Below, piece by piece: positions 16,197 through 24,642 of a stretch of DNA of 64,000 nucleotides. Position 1 is the stretch's first letter. Each line of letters begins with the position of its first letter. The position numbers and the translations under genes were made by a program. The DNA comes from Kocuria palustris (lineage in GTDB: Bacteria; Actinomycetota; Actinomycetes; Actinomycetales; Micrococcaceae). The notes beneath the pieces were generated by a model. The model worked only from the letters and a program-made list of their open reading frames with translations. It was not told the DNA's origin and searched no databases. The stretch is from positions 1-64,000 of the forward strand of contig NZ_VDOR01000010.1 in assembly GCF_007666205.1 (NCBI RefSeq), written 5' to 3'.

Positions 16197-16934
16197 TCAG
16201 CCGCGCTCCCGCAGCCACTGGGCGAACTCGGGGCCCACGACCTCGGCGTCGTCGTCCGAGGGCGCCAGCGCGCCGTGGCGCAGGGCCGAGCCGATCCGCC
16301 CCGGGATCGGTAGGGAGATCAGGCGGGCGCCCGGCTGCTTCAGCCCGGTCACCAGCTCCCACAGCGTGTGGCGCTGCGGGCCGCACACGTCGATCCTGGA
16401 CTCCCTGCGCTCGCCGCCGGCCGCCGCGGCGATCACGTCGGCGGCCGCGTCCAGGTCGACCGGGCGCAGCAGGGCCTGCGGGATGAGGGAGACGGGGCCC
16501 AGTCGGGCGGCCTCCACGACCAGCTCCGGGAAGGTGAACCACTGGGTGGTGCGCACGACGCTGAGCCGGGATCCCTGCTCGAGGGCCGCCCGCTCCTGGC
16601 CGGCCTTGGCGGCGTAGTAGCCGAAGGGCTCCAGGGCGGGGTCATCGCAGTTCACGATCGAGACCAGGACATGGCGGGCCTCGCTGCGCCGAGCGGCGGC
16701 CGCCACCGCCCGCGTGGAGGCGGTGAAGAACTCCGCGGCCTCGTCGCGCTTGGCCGTGAAGTGATCGGTGGCCTCGACCACGGCCTCGACGTCGCCGAAG
16801 GTGTACCGGGGATCCGGGTCCGTGACGTCGAACCCGGTGGAGCGCGAGTGGAACTGCGGCTCGTGGCCGCGGCGGGACAGGGCTCGGCCCGCGGCCTGCC
16901 CCAGGTTCCCCTGGCCGACGACGGCGATCTTCAT
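16197..16934 (-). CDS. NAD(P)-binding atypical SDR/NmrA-like protein
   Basis: 245 residues. The N-terminal Rossmann motif is VGQGNLG (residues 6-12). YYAAK near residue 107 resembles the YxxxK of short-chain dehydrogenases, and the C-terminal half has the substrate-domain pattern of NmrA/NAD(P)H-binding proteins (RPVDLDAAADVIAAAAGG). Such proteins may be oxidoreductases or redox-sensing regulators. The gene ends 21 bp from the convergent TetR gene. Function not known. Confidence 0.7.
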   Translation of the reverse strand: MKIAVVGQGNLGQAAGRALSRRGHEPQFHSRSTGFDVTDPDPRYTFGDVEAVVEATDHFTAKRDEAAEFFTASTRAVAAAARRSEARHVLVSIVNCDDPALEPFGYYAAKAGQERAALEQGSRLSVVRTTQWFTFPELVVEAARLGPVSLIPQALLRPVDLDAAADVIAAAAGGERRESRIDVCGPQRHTLWELVTGLKQPGARLISLPIPGRIGSALRHGALAPSDDDAEVVGPEFAQWLRERG

Positions 16935-17057
16935 GCTGTTCCTTCCGTGAGGGGCGTGCTCATGCTCACCACTGTGGACCTGCCCGCCGACAGCGCAGCC
17001 GCCGGCGCCTGCACCGGACGAGCGCCGGCCGGGCCGATCACGGCAGGAAGCGGGCGC

Positions 17058-18284
17058 TCATGGGCGCTCGGTGCCCAGCTTCCCCAGCACGGCGGCCATG
17101 ACGGCCGCGAGCCCGGTGCTCAGCGTGGGCTCCAGGACCGGCGCGAACTGCGGCGAATGGTTCACCGGGGGGTTCTCGGCCGCCATCTGCTCGGGGGTGA
17201 AGCCGCCGAAGAACCAGAACACCGACGGCACGCCGATCGACTCGGCCAGCGTGCCGAAGTCCTCGGAGCCCATCATCGGCTCGGTCTCGAGGACGCTGTC
17301 CTCGCCCAGGGCCTGCACCAGGTGCTTGCGCAGGGCCTCGGTCTCCTCGGCGTCGTTGAGATTGCGGGGGAAGCGGTAGAGCTCCTCGATCCGCGGCTCG
17401 GGCGCGCCCGAGGCCGCGGCCTCGGCCGAGATGATCCGGCGCACCGCAGCGAGGACGGTCTCGCGGACGTCGTCGTCGAGCGAGCGGATGTTGAGCGTGA
17501 ACTGCGCGTCGGCCGGGATGATGTTCTCCTTGAGGCCGGCGTGGAAGGTGCCCACCGTGACCACGGCGGAGCGCAGCGCCGGGATCTCGCGCGAGACCAC
17601 GCCCTGCAGCCGGGTCACGATGTGGGCCCCCAGCACGATCGGGTCCACGCCGTTCTCGGGCTGGGAGCCGTGGGTCTGCCGCCCGTGCACCGTGACGCGC
17701 CAGGAGTCGGCATAGCTCATCACCGGGCCCGCGACCAGGCGCACGGTCCCGGCGATGCCCGGCATGACGTGCTGGCCGTAGACGACCTCGGGCTTCGGCG
17801 CACGGTCCCACAGGCCGTCGTCGACCATGGCCCGCGACCCGGCGGCGGTCTCCTCCCCGGGCTGGAAGATCAGCACGAGCGTCCCGCTCCACCGGTCGCG
17901 CATGCTCATCAGGACGCGGGCGGCGGTCAGCAGGGCCGTGACATGGGTGTCGTGGCCGCAGCCGTGCATCACCGGGACCTCGGTGCCGTCGTCGAGCCTC
18001 CCGGTGTCCGTGGACGCGCAGTCGACTCCGGAGTCCTCGCGGATCGGCAGGCCGTCGGTGTCGGCGCGGAACCCGACCACGGGACCGTCGCCGTTGCGGA
18101 TGATCCCCACGACGCCCGTCCCGCCGCAGCGGAAGCTCTCGATGCCCAGCTCGGCCAGGGCGTCCTCGAGCAGCTGCGCGGTCCGGTGCTCCTGCATGGA
18201 CAGCTCGGGGTGAGCGTGCAGGCGGCGATAGAGATCGTGCATCTGCGTGCGCTGGTCGTCGGTCAGGGTCCAGGTGCTCGTCAT
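17058..18284 (-). CDS. M20 family amidohydrolase
   Basis: 408 residues of the M20D peptidase/amidohydrolase family, which removes acyl groups from amino-acid conjugates. Metal-binding HGCGHD is at 107-112, preceded by DTDGLPI (76-81), and the Glu-Glu motif is in PGEETAAGS. The dimerisation His is in GRQTHGS and the last ligand region is MMGSEDFG. Start 18284 has RBS GGAG seven bases upstream. It is the third gene of a run with two membrane proteins (gap 47 bp), which points to uptake and then hydrolysis of an N-acyl or peptide-like substrate. Confidence 0.87.
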   Translation of the reverse strand: MTSTWTLTDDQRTQMHDLYRRLHAHPELSMQEHRTAQLLEDALAELGIESFRCGGTGVVGIIRNGDGPVVGFRADTDGLPIREDSGVDCASTDTGRLDDGTEVPVMHGCGHDTHVTALLTAARVLMSMRDRWSGTLVLIFQPGEETAAGSRAMVDDGLWDRAPKPEVVYGQHVMPGIAGTVRLVAGPVMSYADSWRVTVHGRQTHGSQPENGVDPIVLGAHIVTRLQGVVSREIPALRSAVVTVGTFHAGLKENIIPADAQFTLNIRSLDDDVRETVLAAVRRIISAEAAASGAPEPRIEELYRFPRNLNDAEETEALRKHLVQALGEDSVLETEPMMGSEDFGTLAESIGVPSVFWFFGGFTPEQMAAENPPVNHSPQFAPVLEPTLSTGLAAVMAAVLGKLGTERP

Positions 18285-18331
18285 GAGGGTCTCCTCGGTG
18301 CGGTGGGTGGGATGCGGTGGTCTCGGCGGGG

Positions 18332-19060
18332 TCAGTCCGTGATCGCGCCGGTTCCGCGCACGCGCAGGAACCAGCCGATGACGATGGTGACGATCACGGA
18401 GATGGCCGTGCCGGCCAGGGCCAGGGCGGGCACGAGCGGGATGAGCACGAACTGCACGATCAGGACCACCGCGAAGGCGATGAGGGTCGGACGCAGCTGG
18501 CGCAGCGAGTAGATGGACTGGACGATGACCGCGCCGATCACCGCGGGGAAGACGTACAGGCGGATCACGCCGATGACGTCGGCGGGGATGATGCTGATCA
18601 GCCACGTGCCGAGCACCCCGACGAAGACCAGCAGCGACAGCAGATGGACCGCGGCGGCCCCGCAGATCGCCATGAGCGCCGAGAGGCTGCCGCGGTGCGT
18701 GCCCGGCTGGGCGCCGATCCGCGACTGCGCCATCATCGCCGCGGGCAGCAGCTTGTTGGAGATGTTGCCGATCATGAACGCCTGGTACATCGAGGCCGAT
18801 CCCAGGATGGGGAAGTAGGTCAGCGGCTCGATGATCCAGATGATGAAGAACGTGGCGGCCACCGCCAGGAACGCCGTGCTGAGCTGGGAGGGGGTCACCC
18901 CCAGATCGGCGAACAGCACCAGGTAGACCGGACCTGCCAGCGACAGGACGAGCCCGCCGATCATGGTGATCCGCCCCCAGCGGGACGTGGTGCGGTCGAA
19001 CTCCGCCATGCCGGCGGCGCCCTGGTCGGGAGTCATGGAGCTGTGTGCTGAGACCGACAT
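18332..19060 (-). CDS. six-helix membrane protein, partner of DUF5058 protein
   Basis: 242 residues with about six membrane helices and no clear family assignment by eye. Hydrophilic N-terminus (about 30 residues), then segments including ITMIGGLVLSLAGPVYLVLF and IGAVIVQSIYSL. RBS GGAG precedes ATG 19060. It sits 107 bp after the DUF5058 gene and 47 bp before the amidohydrolase gene on the same strand. I infer a two-subunit carrier, but no transport motif is visible. Confidence 0.65.
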   Translation of the reverse strand: MSVSAHSSMTPDQGAAGMAEFDRTTSRWGRITMIGGLVLSLAGPVYLVLFADLGVTPSQLSTAFLAVAATFFIIWIIEPLTYFPILGSASMYQAFMIGNISNKLLPAAMMAQSRIGAQPGTHRGSLSALMAICGAAAVHLLSLLVFVGVLGTWLISIIPADVIGVIRLYVFPAVIGAVIVQSIYSLRQLRPTLIAFAVVLIVQFVLIPLVPALALAGTAISVIVTIVIGWFLRVRGTGAITD

Positions 19061-19167
19061 CGTGGTCTCCTCTCATGCAGGTCCGGGGGCCGACGGCCCA
19101 TGCCGCGGCGTCCGGAGATCAGGTGGTGGAGAGGCGACGGCCGTTCTGCCGGGCCGTCGCGGCGGTC

Positions 19168-19923
19168 TCAGGCCAGGGGGAGGCCCATGCCCGCGGAGGA
19201 CGCCAGGTAGGCGGCGACGAGGCCCACGAGGATCGCGATGCCGAGGCCCCATTCCCGGATCCACGTCCGATGCAGCGCCGAGGACAGGGCGAGCATGAGG
19301 CCCATGGCCGCGGCCGAGGACAGCAGCGCGATGACGTGCACGGAGCTCTTGGGGACCTCCGCCATGCCGAGGGAGATGAAGGCGGCCAGCAGAGCCGCGG
19401 CCGGGATGACGGTCATGATGGCCGGATTGACCTTGGCCAGCTTGTGCTCGCCCCGCTTGAGCAGCGGCGTGAGGATCAGGGTGGCCAGCATCCACATGGC
19501 CCCGCCCAGCGACATCGCGAAGAAGACGATCGCGTAGACCTGCTGCGTGTAGTCCGGGCCGCCCAGCTGGGAGCCCGCGGACGTCGCGGCGAGGTTCGCC
19601 GCCCCCGTCTCGAAGGACACCGAGCCGATCAGGCCGATGCGCACGAGCGTGGCGGGGGTGCCGAACAGCGCCAGCAGCGCCACGGCCACCATGGCCACCG
19701 CCAGCGACGGGCCGATGGCCCCGATCGCGCCGGTGCGGAAGGAGACGGTCAGCTCGTCCTGCGTGATGCCGGCGGCATCCGCGGCCCGGCGGGCGGCCTT
19801 CATGTAGATGACCGACTGGATGATGATCACGACGAAGACGCCGAGGGCGCACAGCCACAGCAGCGGCATGTTCGCGATGGCGAGGACGTCGGTCGAGCTG
19901 CCGTCCTGGGAGATCATGGGCAT
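19168..19923 (-). CDS. DUF5058 family membrane protein
   Basis: 251 residues with about six to seven helices. The first segment (MPLLWLCALGVFVVIIIQSVIYMKAARRAADAAG) and the GAIGPSLAVAMVAVALLALFGTP block are typical of DUF5058 proteins, whose role is unknown. It begins the operon, with GGAGG six bases before ATG 19923, and is divergent from a double-AsnC regulator. Co-occurrence with an M20 amidohydrolase suggests import of an amide-type nutrient. Confidence 0.68.
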   Translation of the reverse strand: MPMISQDGSSTDVLAIANMPLLWLCALGVFVVIIIQSVIYMKAARRAADAAGITQDELTVSFRTGAIGAIGPSLAVAMVAVALLALFGTPATLVRIGLIGSVSFETGAANLAATSAGSQLGGPDYTQQVYAIVFFAMSLGGAMWMLATLILTPLLKRGEHKLAKVNPAIMTVIPAAALLAAFISLGMAEVPKSSVHVIALLSSAAAMGLMLALSSALHRTWIREWGLGIAILVGLVAAYLASSAGMGLPLA

Positions 19924-19985
19924 GACTGCCTCCGGAGGTGGTGCGATGCCCCGAGCGGGGCCGATGCGATCTGGCCCATTCTTGG

Positions 19986-20026
19986 GTGACCTGCGTCACT
20001 GTCAGGAGGATCGTGGAGAAGCGATC
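19986..20026. promoter_or_regulatory. candidate operator region, two short inverted repeats
   Basis: GTGACctgcGTCAC (19986-19999) and GATCG...CGATC (20009-20026) lie between the DUF5058 operon and the divergent Lrp-type regulator. They are plausible regulator or promoter elements, but short repeats like these also arise by chance in GC-rich DNA. Confidence 0.35.
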
Positions 20027-20050
20027 ACCAGATGCTGCAGAATCGCAGTC

Positions 20051-21070
20051 GTGATCACCGACGAGGACGTCCTGGCCGAATCCGATCAGGAGCTCATCGA
20101 GGCTCTGCAGATCGGGCCGCGGCTGAGCTGGACGGTGCTCGGCCAGGTCCTGGAGCGCCATCCCGCCTCGCTCGCCGCGCGCTGGGAGCGGCTCACGGGG
20201 CAGGGCCTCGCCTGGGTCTCGGCGCACCCGGTGGGGCGCCCCGGCAGCATGACGCTGTCCTTCCACGACGTCGTGTGCGACCCGTCCCGCCGCGAGGAGG
20301 CCGCCGAGGCCCTCATGCGCATCCCGGACGTCTTCAGCGTCGAGCGCTGCCATCGCGGCCGGGACATGATGCTGACGGTCATCACGCCGTCGCTGTCCTG
20401 GCTGACGGAGCGGGTCTACCCGCAGTTCGACCGCGTCCCGGGGATGCAGCGCTATGAGTCGTCGTTCTGCACCCGCCTGCACCACATCGCGGCCGACTGG
20501 CGGCTGGGCGTCCTGGACGGCGACCAGCGCAGACGACTGCGCGAGGCCGCGGTGGAGCGGACCTCGCCCGCCGGGCCGCTGCCGAGCCACTTCGCCCCGA
20601 TCCTGCGCGAGCTGGCGCGCGACGGCCGGGTCAGTGCGGCCCGGATCGCCGAAGCCGTCGACCTCCATCCCGCCACCGCGCGGCGTCAGCTGCGCCGGGT
20701 CCTGGGCAGCGGGGCGGTGACGATCCGCTGCGAGACGTCCCATCGGGCGGCCGGCTTCCCGATCGTGTGCCAGTGGTTCTGCCGCCTTCCCGCGGCGGAG
20801 CACGAGGAAGCGGCCGCCGTCCTGCGCTCACTGAGCACCCTGAGGCTGTGCACCTCCCTGACCGGGCCGGCGAACTTCGGGTTCATGATGTGGCTGCGCT
20901 CCCCGGCCGACATCATGACGGTCGAGCAGCGGATCGGAGCGCGGATACCGCGTCTGGACGTCCTCGAGTCGGTCGTCATCACCGAGATCCCCAAGCGGGT
21001 CGGGCGCCTCCTCCAGCCCGACGGCCGTGCCACGGATCGGATCGTGGCCCCCGGGGAGGCGTGGGGCTGA
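20051..21070 (+). CDS. double Lrp/AsnC family regulator
   Basis: 339 residues, about twice the size of a normal Lrp protein. It contains two halves, each with an AsnC-type HTH (LIEALQIGPRLSWTVLGQVLERHPASLAARWERL near 10-45; PILRELARDGRVSAARIAEAVDLHPATARRQLRRVL near 185-220) followed by a sensor-like domain. GTG 20051 is the likely start, leaderless or with a poor RBS. Divergent from the DUF5058-M20 operon, which it probably controls in response to an amino acid or related ligand. Confidence 0.82.
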   Translation: MITDEDVLAESDQELIEALQIGPRLSWTVLGQVLERHPASLAARWERLTGQGLAWVSAHPVGRPGSMTLSFHDVVCDPSRREEAAEALMRIPDVFSVERCHRGRDMMLTVITPSLSWLTERVYPQFDRVPGMQRYESSFCTRLHHIAADWRLGVLDGDQRRRLREAAVERTSPAGPLPSHFAPILRELARDGRVSAARIAEAVDLHPATARRQLRRVLGSGAVTIRCETSHRAAGFPIVCQWFCRLPAAEHEEAAAVLRSLSTLRLCTSLTGPANFGFMMWLRSPADIMTVEQRIGARIPRLDVLESVVITEIPKRVGRLLQPDGRATDRIVAPGEAWG

Positions 21071-21164
21071 CGGGCTGGGCGGCGGTCCCCCGGCGCGACA
21101 TACTGCACGCGAGCGGATCGACGGCCGTCGTCGATCCCCGCCCCTTTCCGTCCAGGAGGACGCC

Positions 21165-21590
21165 ATGACCGCTGCCCTGCATCCGTACCTGAACTTCCGC
21201 GGCAACGCGCGGGAGGCCTTCGAGTTCTACGGCGAGGCGCTCGGAGGGACACCCCGCTTCGCGACGTTCGCCGACTTCGGCGCGGTCCCGGCGGAGAGCG
21301 AGCACGCGGACAGGATCATGCACGGGGCCCTCGAGGTCGACGGCCTGATCCGCCTGTACGTCTCGGACTTCATCGAGGGCATGGCCCCGGGGGAGCTCGT
21401 CCACGGCAACGACGTCACCCTGGCGCTGATGGGCGAGGCCGACGACGAGCAGCGCCTGACCCGCATCTTCGAGGCCCTGTCCGAGGGTGGCGAGGTCTCC
21501 ATGCCGCTGGGCAAGCAGGTGTGGGGCGGCATCTACGGCGCCGTGACGGATCGCTTCGGCATCCTCTGGCAGGTCAACATCGGCGGCTGA
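21165..21590 (+). CDS. VOC family protein (PhnB-like)
   Basis: 141 residues. The HPYLNFRGNAREAFEFYGEALGG start and YGAVTDRFGILWQVNI end are those of PhnB/glyoxalase-superfamily proteins with a single beta-alpha-beta repeat pair; they form dimers of unknown enzymatic role. AGGAGG six bases before ATG 21165. The two genes after it encode unrelated DUF805 proteins. Confidence 0.85.
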   Translation: MTAALHPYLNFRGNAREAFEFYGEALGGTPRFATFADFGAVPAESEHADRIMHGALEVDGLIRLYVSDFIEGMAPGELVHGNDVTLALMGEADDEQRLTRIFEALSEGGEVSMPLGKQVWGGIYGAVTDRFGILWQVNIGG

Positions 21591-21602
21591 CGCCCCGGCC
21601 CT

Positions 21603-21659
21603 CCGCCGCCGCGATCGTCTCACAGGCACATCTCGATCCGATCACGATCGCGGCGGCGG
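21603..21659 (+). terminator. 16-bp perfect inverted repeat with 25-base loop
   Basis: Stem 21603-21618 with 21644-21659, 12 bases after the VOC stop codon. The long loop is unusual but the perfect GC-rich stem supports a terminator. Confidence 0.6.
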
Positions 21660-21694
21660 CGCCGTCCGACGGTGGGGCCTGCGCCGAGGACCTG

Positions 21695-21722
21695 CTTTCG
21701 TGGGTGCCTGAATACTTTCGTG
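21695..21722 (+). promoter_or_regulatory. direct repeat CTTTCGTG x2 upstream of DUF805 genes
   Basis: CTTTCGTG at 21695-21702 and 21715-21722, spaced 20 bp (two helical turns). The second overlaps a -10-like TACTTT. This is a possible activator or repressor site for the DUF805 pair. Confidence 0.35.
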
Positions 21723-21742
21723 CATCGAAGAGGAGGGGCGCC

Positions 21743-22327
21743 GTGAGCATGTCCGATCCCCGGACCGTCGGGACCCAGCCGCCCGAGCGGGTGAATCTGC
21801 TGGGCGCGGTGAAAAGCTTCTACACGCGCTTCGCCCGGTTCTCCGGACGCGCCTCGCGCTCCGAGTACTGGTGGATGGCGCTGGCCTACCTGCTGGTGTC
21901 CACCGCCTTCGGCCTGCTCATGGGCGCGTTCGACGGCGGCGTGGTGGGCGGCATCGACGATCAGGATCCCGCCCGGCTGAGCCCGGCGGGCAACGTCGTG
22001 CTGGTGATCGCGCAGATCGTGGCGCTGGTCCACGTCATCCCGGGCCTCTCGCTCACGGGGCGCCGTCTGCACGATTCCGACCACAGCGGCTGGTGGTCCC
22101 TGCTGTACCTGACCCCGCTGGTGGCCCTCGCGCTCGGCGTCACGATGGGCATGCTCTTCGCGGGCGGGGTCTCCGCCGGACCGTCCCTGATCGTGGGCAT
22201 CCTGGCCGTGATGATCGTCCTGGCGGGCCCGATCTGCCTGTTCATCCTGACCCTCATGCCCTCGAACGCGCGCGGCGCGCGCTTCGACCGTGCGCCCCGC
22301 GCGGTGCCCGAGCCGGTGAGGAGCTGA
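21743..22327 (+). CDS. DUF805 membrane protein 1
   Basis: 194 residues. YTRFARFSGRASRSEYWW and RRLHDSDHSGWWSLL are the DUF805 signatures, with four hydrophobic segments. DUF805 proteins are small inner-membrane proteins of unknown function. GTG 21743 is preferred to ATG 21749 because AGGAGG (21731-21736) is six bases from the GTG. The stop codon is followed two bases later by the start of a second DUF805 gene, so both are cotranscribed. Confidence 0.85.
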   Translation: MSMSDPRTVGTQPPERVNLLGAVKSFYTRFARFSGRASRSEYWWMALAYLLVSTAFGLLMGAFDGGVVGGIDDQDPARLSPAGNVVLVIAQIVALVHVIPGLSLTGRRLHDSDHSGWWSLLYLTPLVALALGVTMGMLFAGGVSAGPSLIVGILAVMIVLAGPICLFILTLMPSNARGARFDRAPRAVPEPVRS

Positions 22328-22329
22328 CC

Positions 22330-22860
22330 GTGTCGGCCACACAGCCGGTGCAGAGCCGGACCCCGTCGTCCGCCGGCGGCGACGAGCCCCCGGAGTCCGT
22401 GGGGCCCTTCCGGGCGATCCGGAACTTCTATGCCCGCTTCGCCCGGATCACCGGTCGGGCCTCGCCCACCGAGTTCTGGTGGATCGTGCTGTGGGGGATG
22501 CTGGCCTCGGCTGCCGCGGTGGTGCTCGTGTGGGCCTTCGGCGGCGGCGAGCTGGTGCGCCTGAGGGACCAGGATCCCGTCTCGCTCAACGGGTTCGGGC
22601 GCGGATTCGTCGGGGTGTGGGGCCTGGTCTGCCTGGGCCACGTGATCCCGTGGCTGACGCTGTGCGTGCGCCGGCTGCACGACGTGAACCGCAGCGGGCT
22701 GTGGCTGCTGGCCGGGTTCATCCCGGTCGCCGGCTTCGTGTTCCTGCTGATCTGCTTCGTGATGCCCTCGACTCCGGAGGGCGCGAGGTTCGACCGCGGC
22801 GTCGCGCAGCGCAAGCGCGACGAGGACGAGCGGGCGCGGCTAGCGGCCGGCTTCGACTGA
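22330..22860 (+). CDS. DUF805 membrane protein 2
   Basis: 176 residues, paralog of the preceding gene (YARFARITGRASPTEFWW; RRLHDVNRSGLWLLAGF). About three to four hydrophobic segments and a charged tail (RKRDEDERARL). GTG 22330 has GAGGAG six bases upstream, inside the end of the first gene. The pair probably arose by tandem duplication. Confidence 0.85.
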   Translation: MSATQPVQSRTPSSAGGDEPPESVGPFRAIRNFYARFARITGRASPTEFWWIVLWGMLASAAAVVLVWAFGGGELVRLRDQDPVSLNGFGRGFVGVWGLVCLGHVIPWLTLCVRRLHDVNRSGLWLLAGFIPVAGFVFLLICFVMPSTPEGARFDRGVAQRKRDEDERARLAAGFD

Positions 22861-22917
22861 GCGCGCAGCCGGCACCGGGCTGACGAGGGCGCCGGCGAGG
22901 GCGCTGATGACATCGCT

Positions 22918-22962
22918 GACGACGGCGGGGCCGGTGCACTGTGCGCCGACCCCGCCGTCGTC
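22918..22962. terminator. bidirectional terminator, 13-bp stem
   Basis: GACGACGGCGGGG (22918-22930) pairs with CCCCGCCGTCGTC (22950-22962), between convergent DUF805-2 and peptide transporter genes. Confidence 0.7.
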
Positions 22963-22979
22963 GTGCGGATGAGGTGACG

Positions 22980-24482
22980 TCAGCGCACCCCGCGCATGCC
23001 GCGGGTGATCCTGCGGGACAGCGCCAGGGTGATCAGGCCGATGCCGATGGTGATAGCGCCCAGCGTGCCGAAGTACGCGGCCTCGCCATCGGCGCTGTAG
23101 AACCGGGCCAGCGATCCGGACAGCGCGGTGCCCAGCGCGACGGCCAGGTAGTACAGCGAGACCATCAGCACCGGCATGGCCCGGGGCGAGAGCTTGGTGG
23201 ACAGCGACAGCCCGACCGGGGAGACCATCAGCTCGCCCATCGTGGCCACGAGCATGATCAGGGCGATCCACCACACGGAGACGGAGACCACCGAGACCTG
23301 GGTCAGGAAGATCAGGAAGGCCGAGCCCATGAGGATCAGGCCGATGCCGAACTTGATGGCCGTCACCGGCTGCCGCTTGCCCAGGGTGGTCCACAGGTAG
23401 GCGAAGACCGGGGCGAGCAGGATGATGAAGGCCGGGTTGAAGGACTGGACCCACGGGACCGGGACCTGCCAGCCGAACACGTCGAGATCCAGCCGGGTGT
23501 CGGCGTAGACCGTGATGACGGTGAACTGCTGCTGGAACAGCGCGAAGAACGCCGCGGTGCCGATGAACAGCGGGATGAAGGCGAGCACTCGGGAGTGCTC
23601 GTCGGCGTCGAGCTTGGAGCTGCCCAGCATCAGCGCGAACAGGGCGATCGCGGCGATCACGCAGACGCCCACGACCACGTTGGAGAGGTTGGCGGCGGTG
23701 AGCAGCCCGGTCGCGACCGCGATCACGATGATCGCGATCGCGGCCACGACGATCGCGATCCACTTGGGATAGGCCGAGCGCGGCAGCGGGTCCGGGACCA
23801 CGTGGACGCTGCTCGGCATGCTGCGCCGGTTCCAGGCGTAGACGGCCAGGCCCAGGGCCATCCCGATCGCGGCCAGGCCGAAGCCGAGGTGGAAGCCCCA
23901 TTCGCGCTGGACCCAGCCGGTGAGCAGCGGTCCGAGCAGCCCGCCGATGTTGATCGACATGTAGAAGATGGAGAAGCCGCCGTCGCGGCGGGTGTCCTCG
24001 CGGGTGTAGAGCGAGCCGACCAGGTTGGTGATGTTGGCCTTGAGCCCGCCGGAGCCGACCGCGATGAGGATCAGGCCGATCCCCAGCCCCACGACGCCCG
24101 GGACCAGCGCCAGGGCGATGTGCCCGGCCATGATCAGGATGCCGCTGAGGAACATCGCCCGTTCCGAGCCGGTCAGGTGATCGGCCACCCAGCCGCCCAG
24201 GATGGCGCACAGGTAGACCGTGCCGCCGTAGGCGCCCACGATGCCCGTGGCCACGGCGGCGTCGATGCCCAGGCCGCCGTCGGAGACCTGCCAGTACATG
24301 TAGAGCAGGACGATGCCCTGCATGCCGTAGAAGGAGAAGCGCTCCCACAGCTCGACCGAGAACAGCGGGGCGAGCAGGCGGGGGTGGCCGAAGAAGCCGC
24401 GGTCGTCGTTCGCGGGCGGTGCGGGATCGACAGAGGCGGCCGTGGCCCCGGAGTCCGGGGAGGGCGGTGGGGAAGAGGTCAT
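22980..24482 (-). CDS. POT/PTR family proton-dependent peptide transporter
   Basis: 500 residues, about 14 membrane helices. The PTR2 signature ELWERFSFYGMQGI is in helix 1, the GGWVADHLTGSERAMFLSG loop follows, and FSIFYMSINIGGLLGPLL is the second PTR2 motif. It imports di- and tripeptides with protons. Start 24482 (MTSSPPPS) is chosen; an alternative 13 codons upstream has no better RBS. It is divergent from the acyltransferase gene. Confidence 0.9.
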   Translation of the reverse strand: MTSSPPPSPDSGATAASVDPAPPANDDRGFFGHPRLLAPLFSVELWERFSFYGMQGIVLLYMYWQVSDGGLGIDAAVATGIVGAYGGTVYLCAILGGWVADHLTGSERAMFLSGILIMAGHIALALVPGVVGLGIGLILIAVGSGGLKANITNLVGSLYTREDTRRDGGFSIFYMSINIGGLLGPLLTGWVQREWGFHLGFGLAAIGMALGLAVYAWNRRSMPSSVHVVPDPLPRSAYPKWIAIVVAAIAIIVIAVATGLLTAANLSNVVVGVCVIAAIALFALMLGSSKLDADEHSRVLAFIPLFIGTAAFFALFQQQFTVITVYADTRLDLDVFGWQVPVPWVQSFNPAFIILLAPVFAYLWTTLGKRQPVTAIKFGIGLILMGSAFLIFLTQVSVVSVSVWWIALIMLVATMGELMVSPVGLSLSTKLSPRAMPVLMVSLYYLAVALGTALSGSLARFYSADGEAAYFGTLGAITIGIGLITLALSRRITRGMRGVR

Positions 24483-24572
24483 TCCAGCACTCTGCACCCG
24501 GATCCATGCCCGGCCGTGCATCTTTCGAGCTGCCCCGATAGCGTGTCGTGGGACGACGGCAGCCCAGAGGTG

Positions 24573-24601
24573 TTGCACGCAAACATTCGCATGTGTAAAC
24601 T
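24573..24601 (+). promoter_or_regulatory. sigma-70-type promoter for the acyltransferase gene
   Basis: TTGCAC (24573-24578), 17-base spacer, TAAACT (24596-24601). It is one of the clearest consensus promoters in the window. It places the transcript start near 24608, downstream of the only canonical in-frame start codon of the next gene (24442). Confidence 0.6.
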
Positions 24602-24642
24602 CAGGGTCCGTCGCCGCACCCGAGACCGCCCAGGGGATCCCC

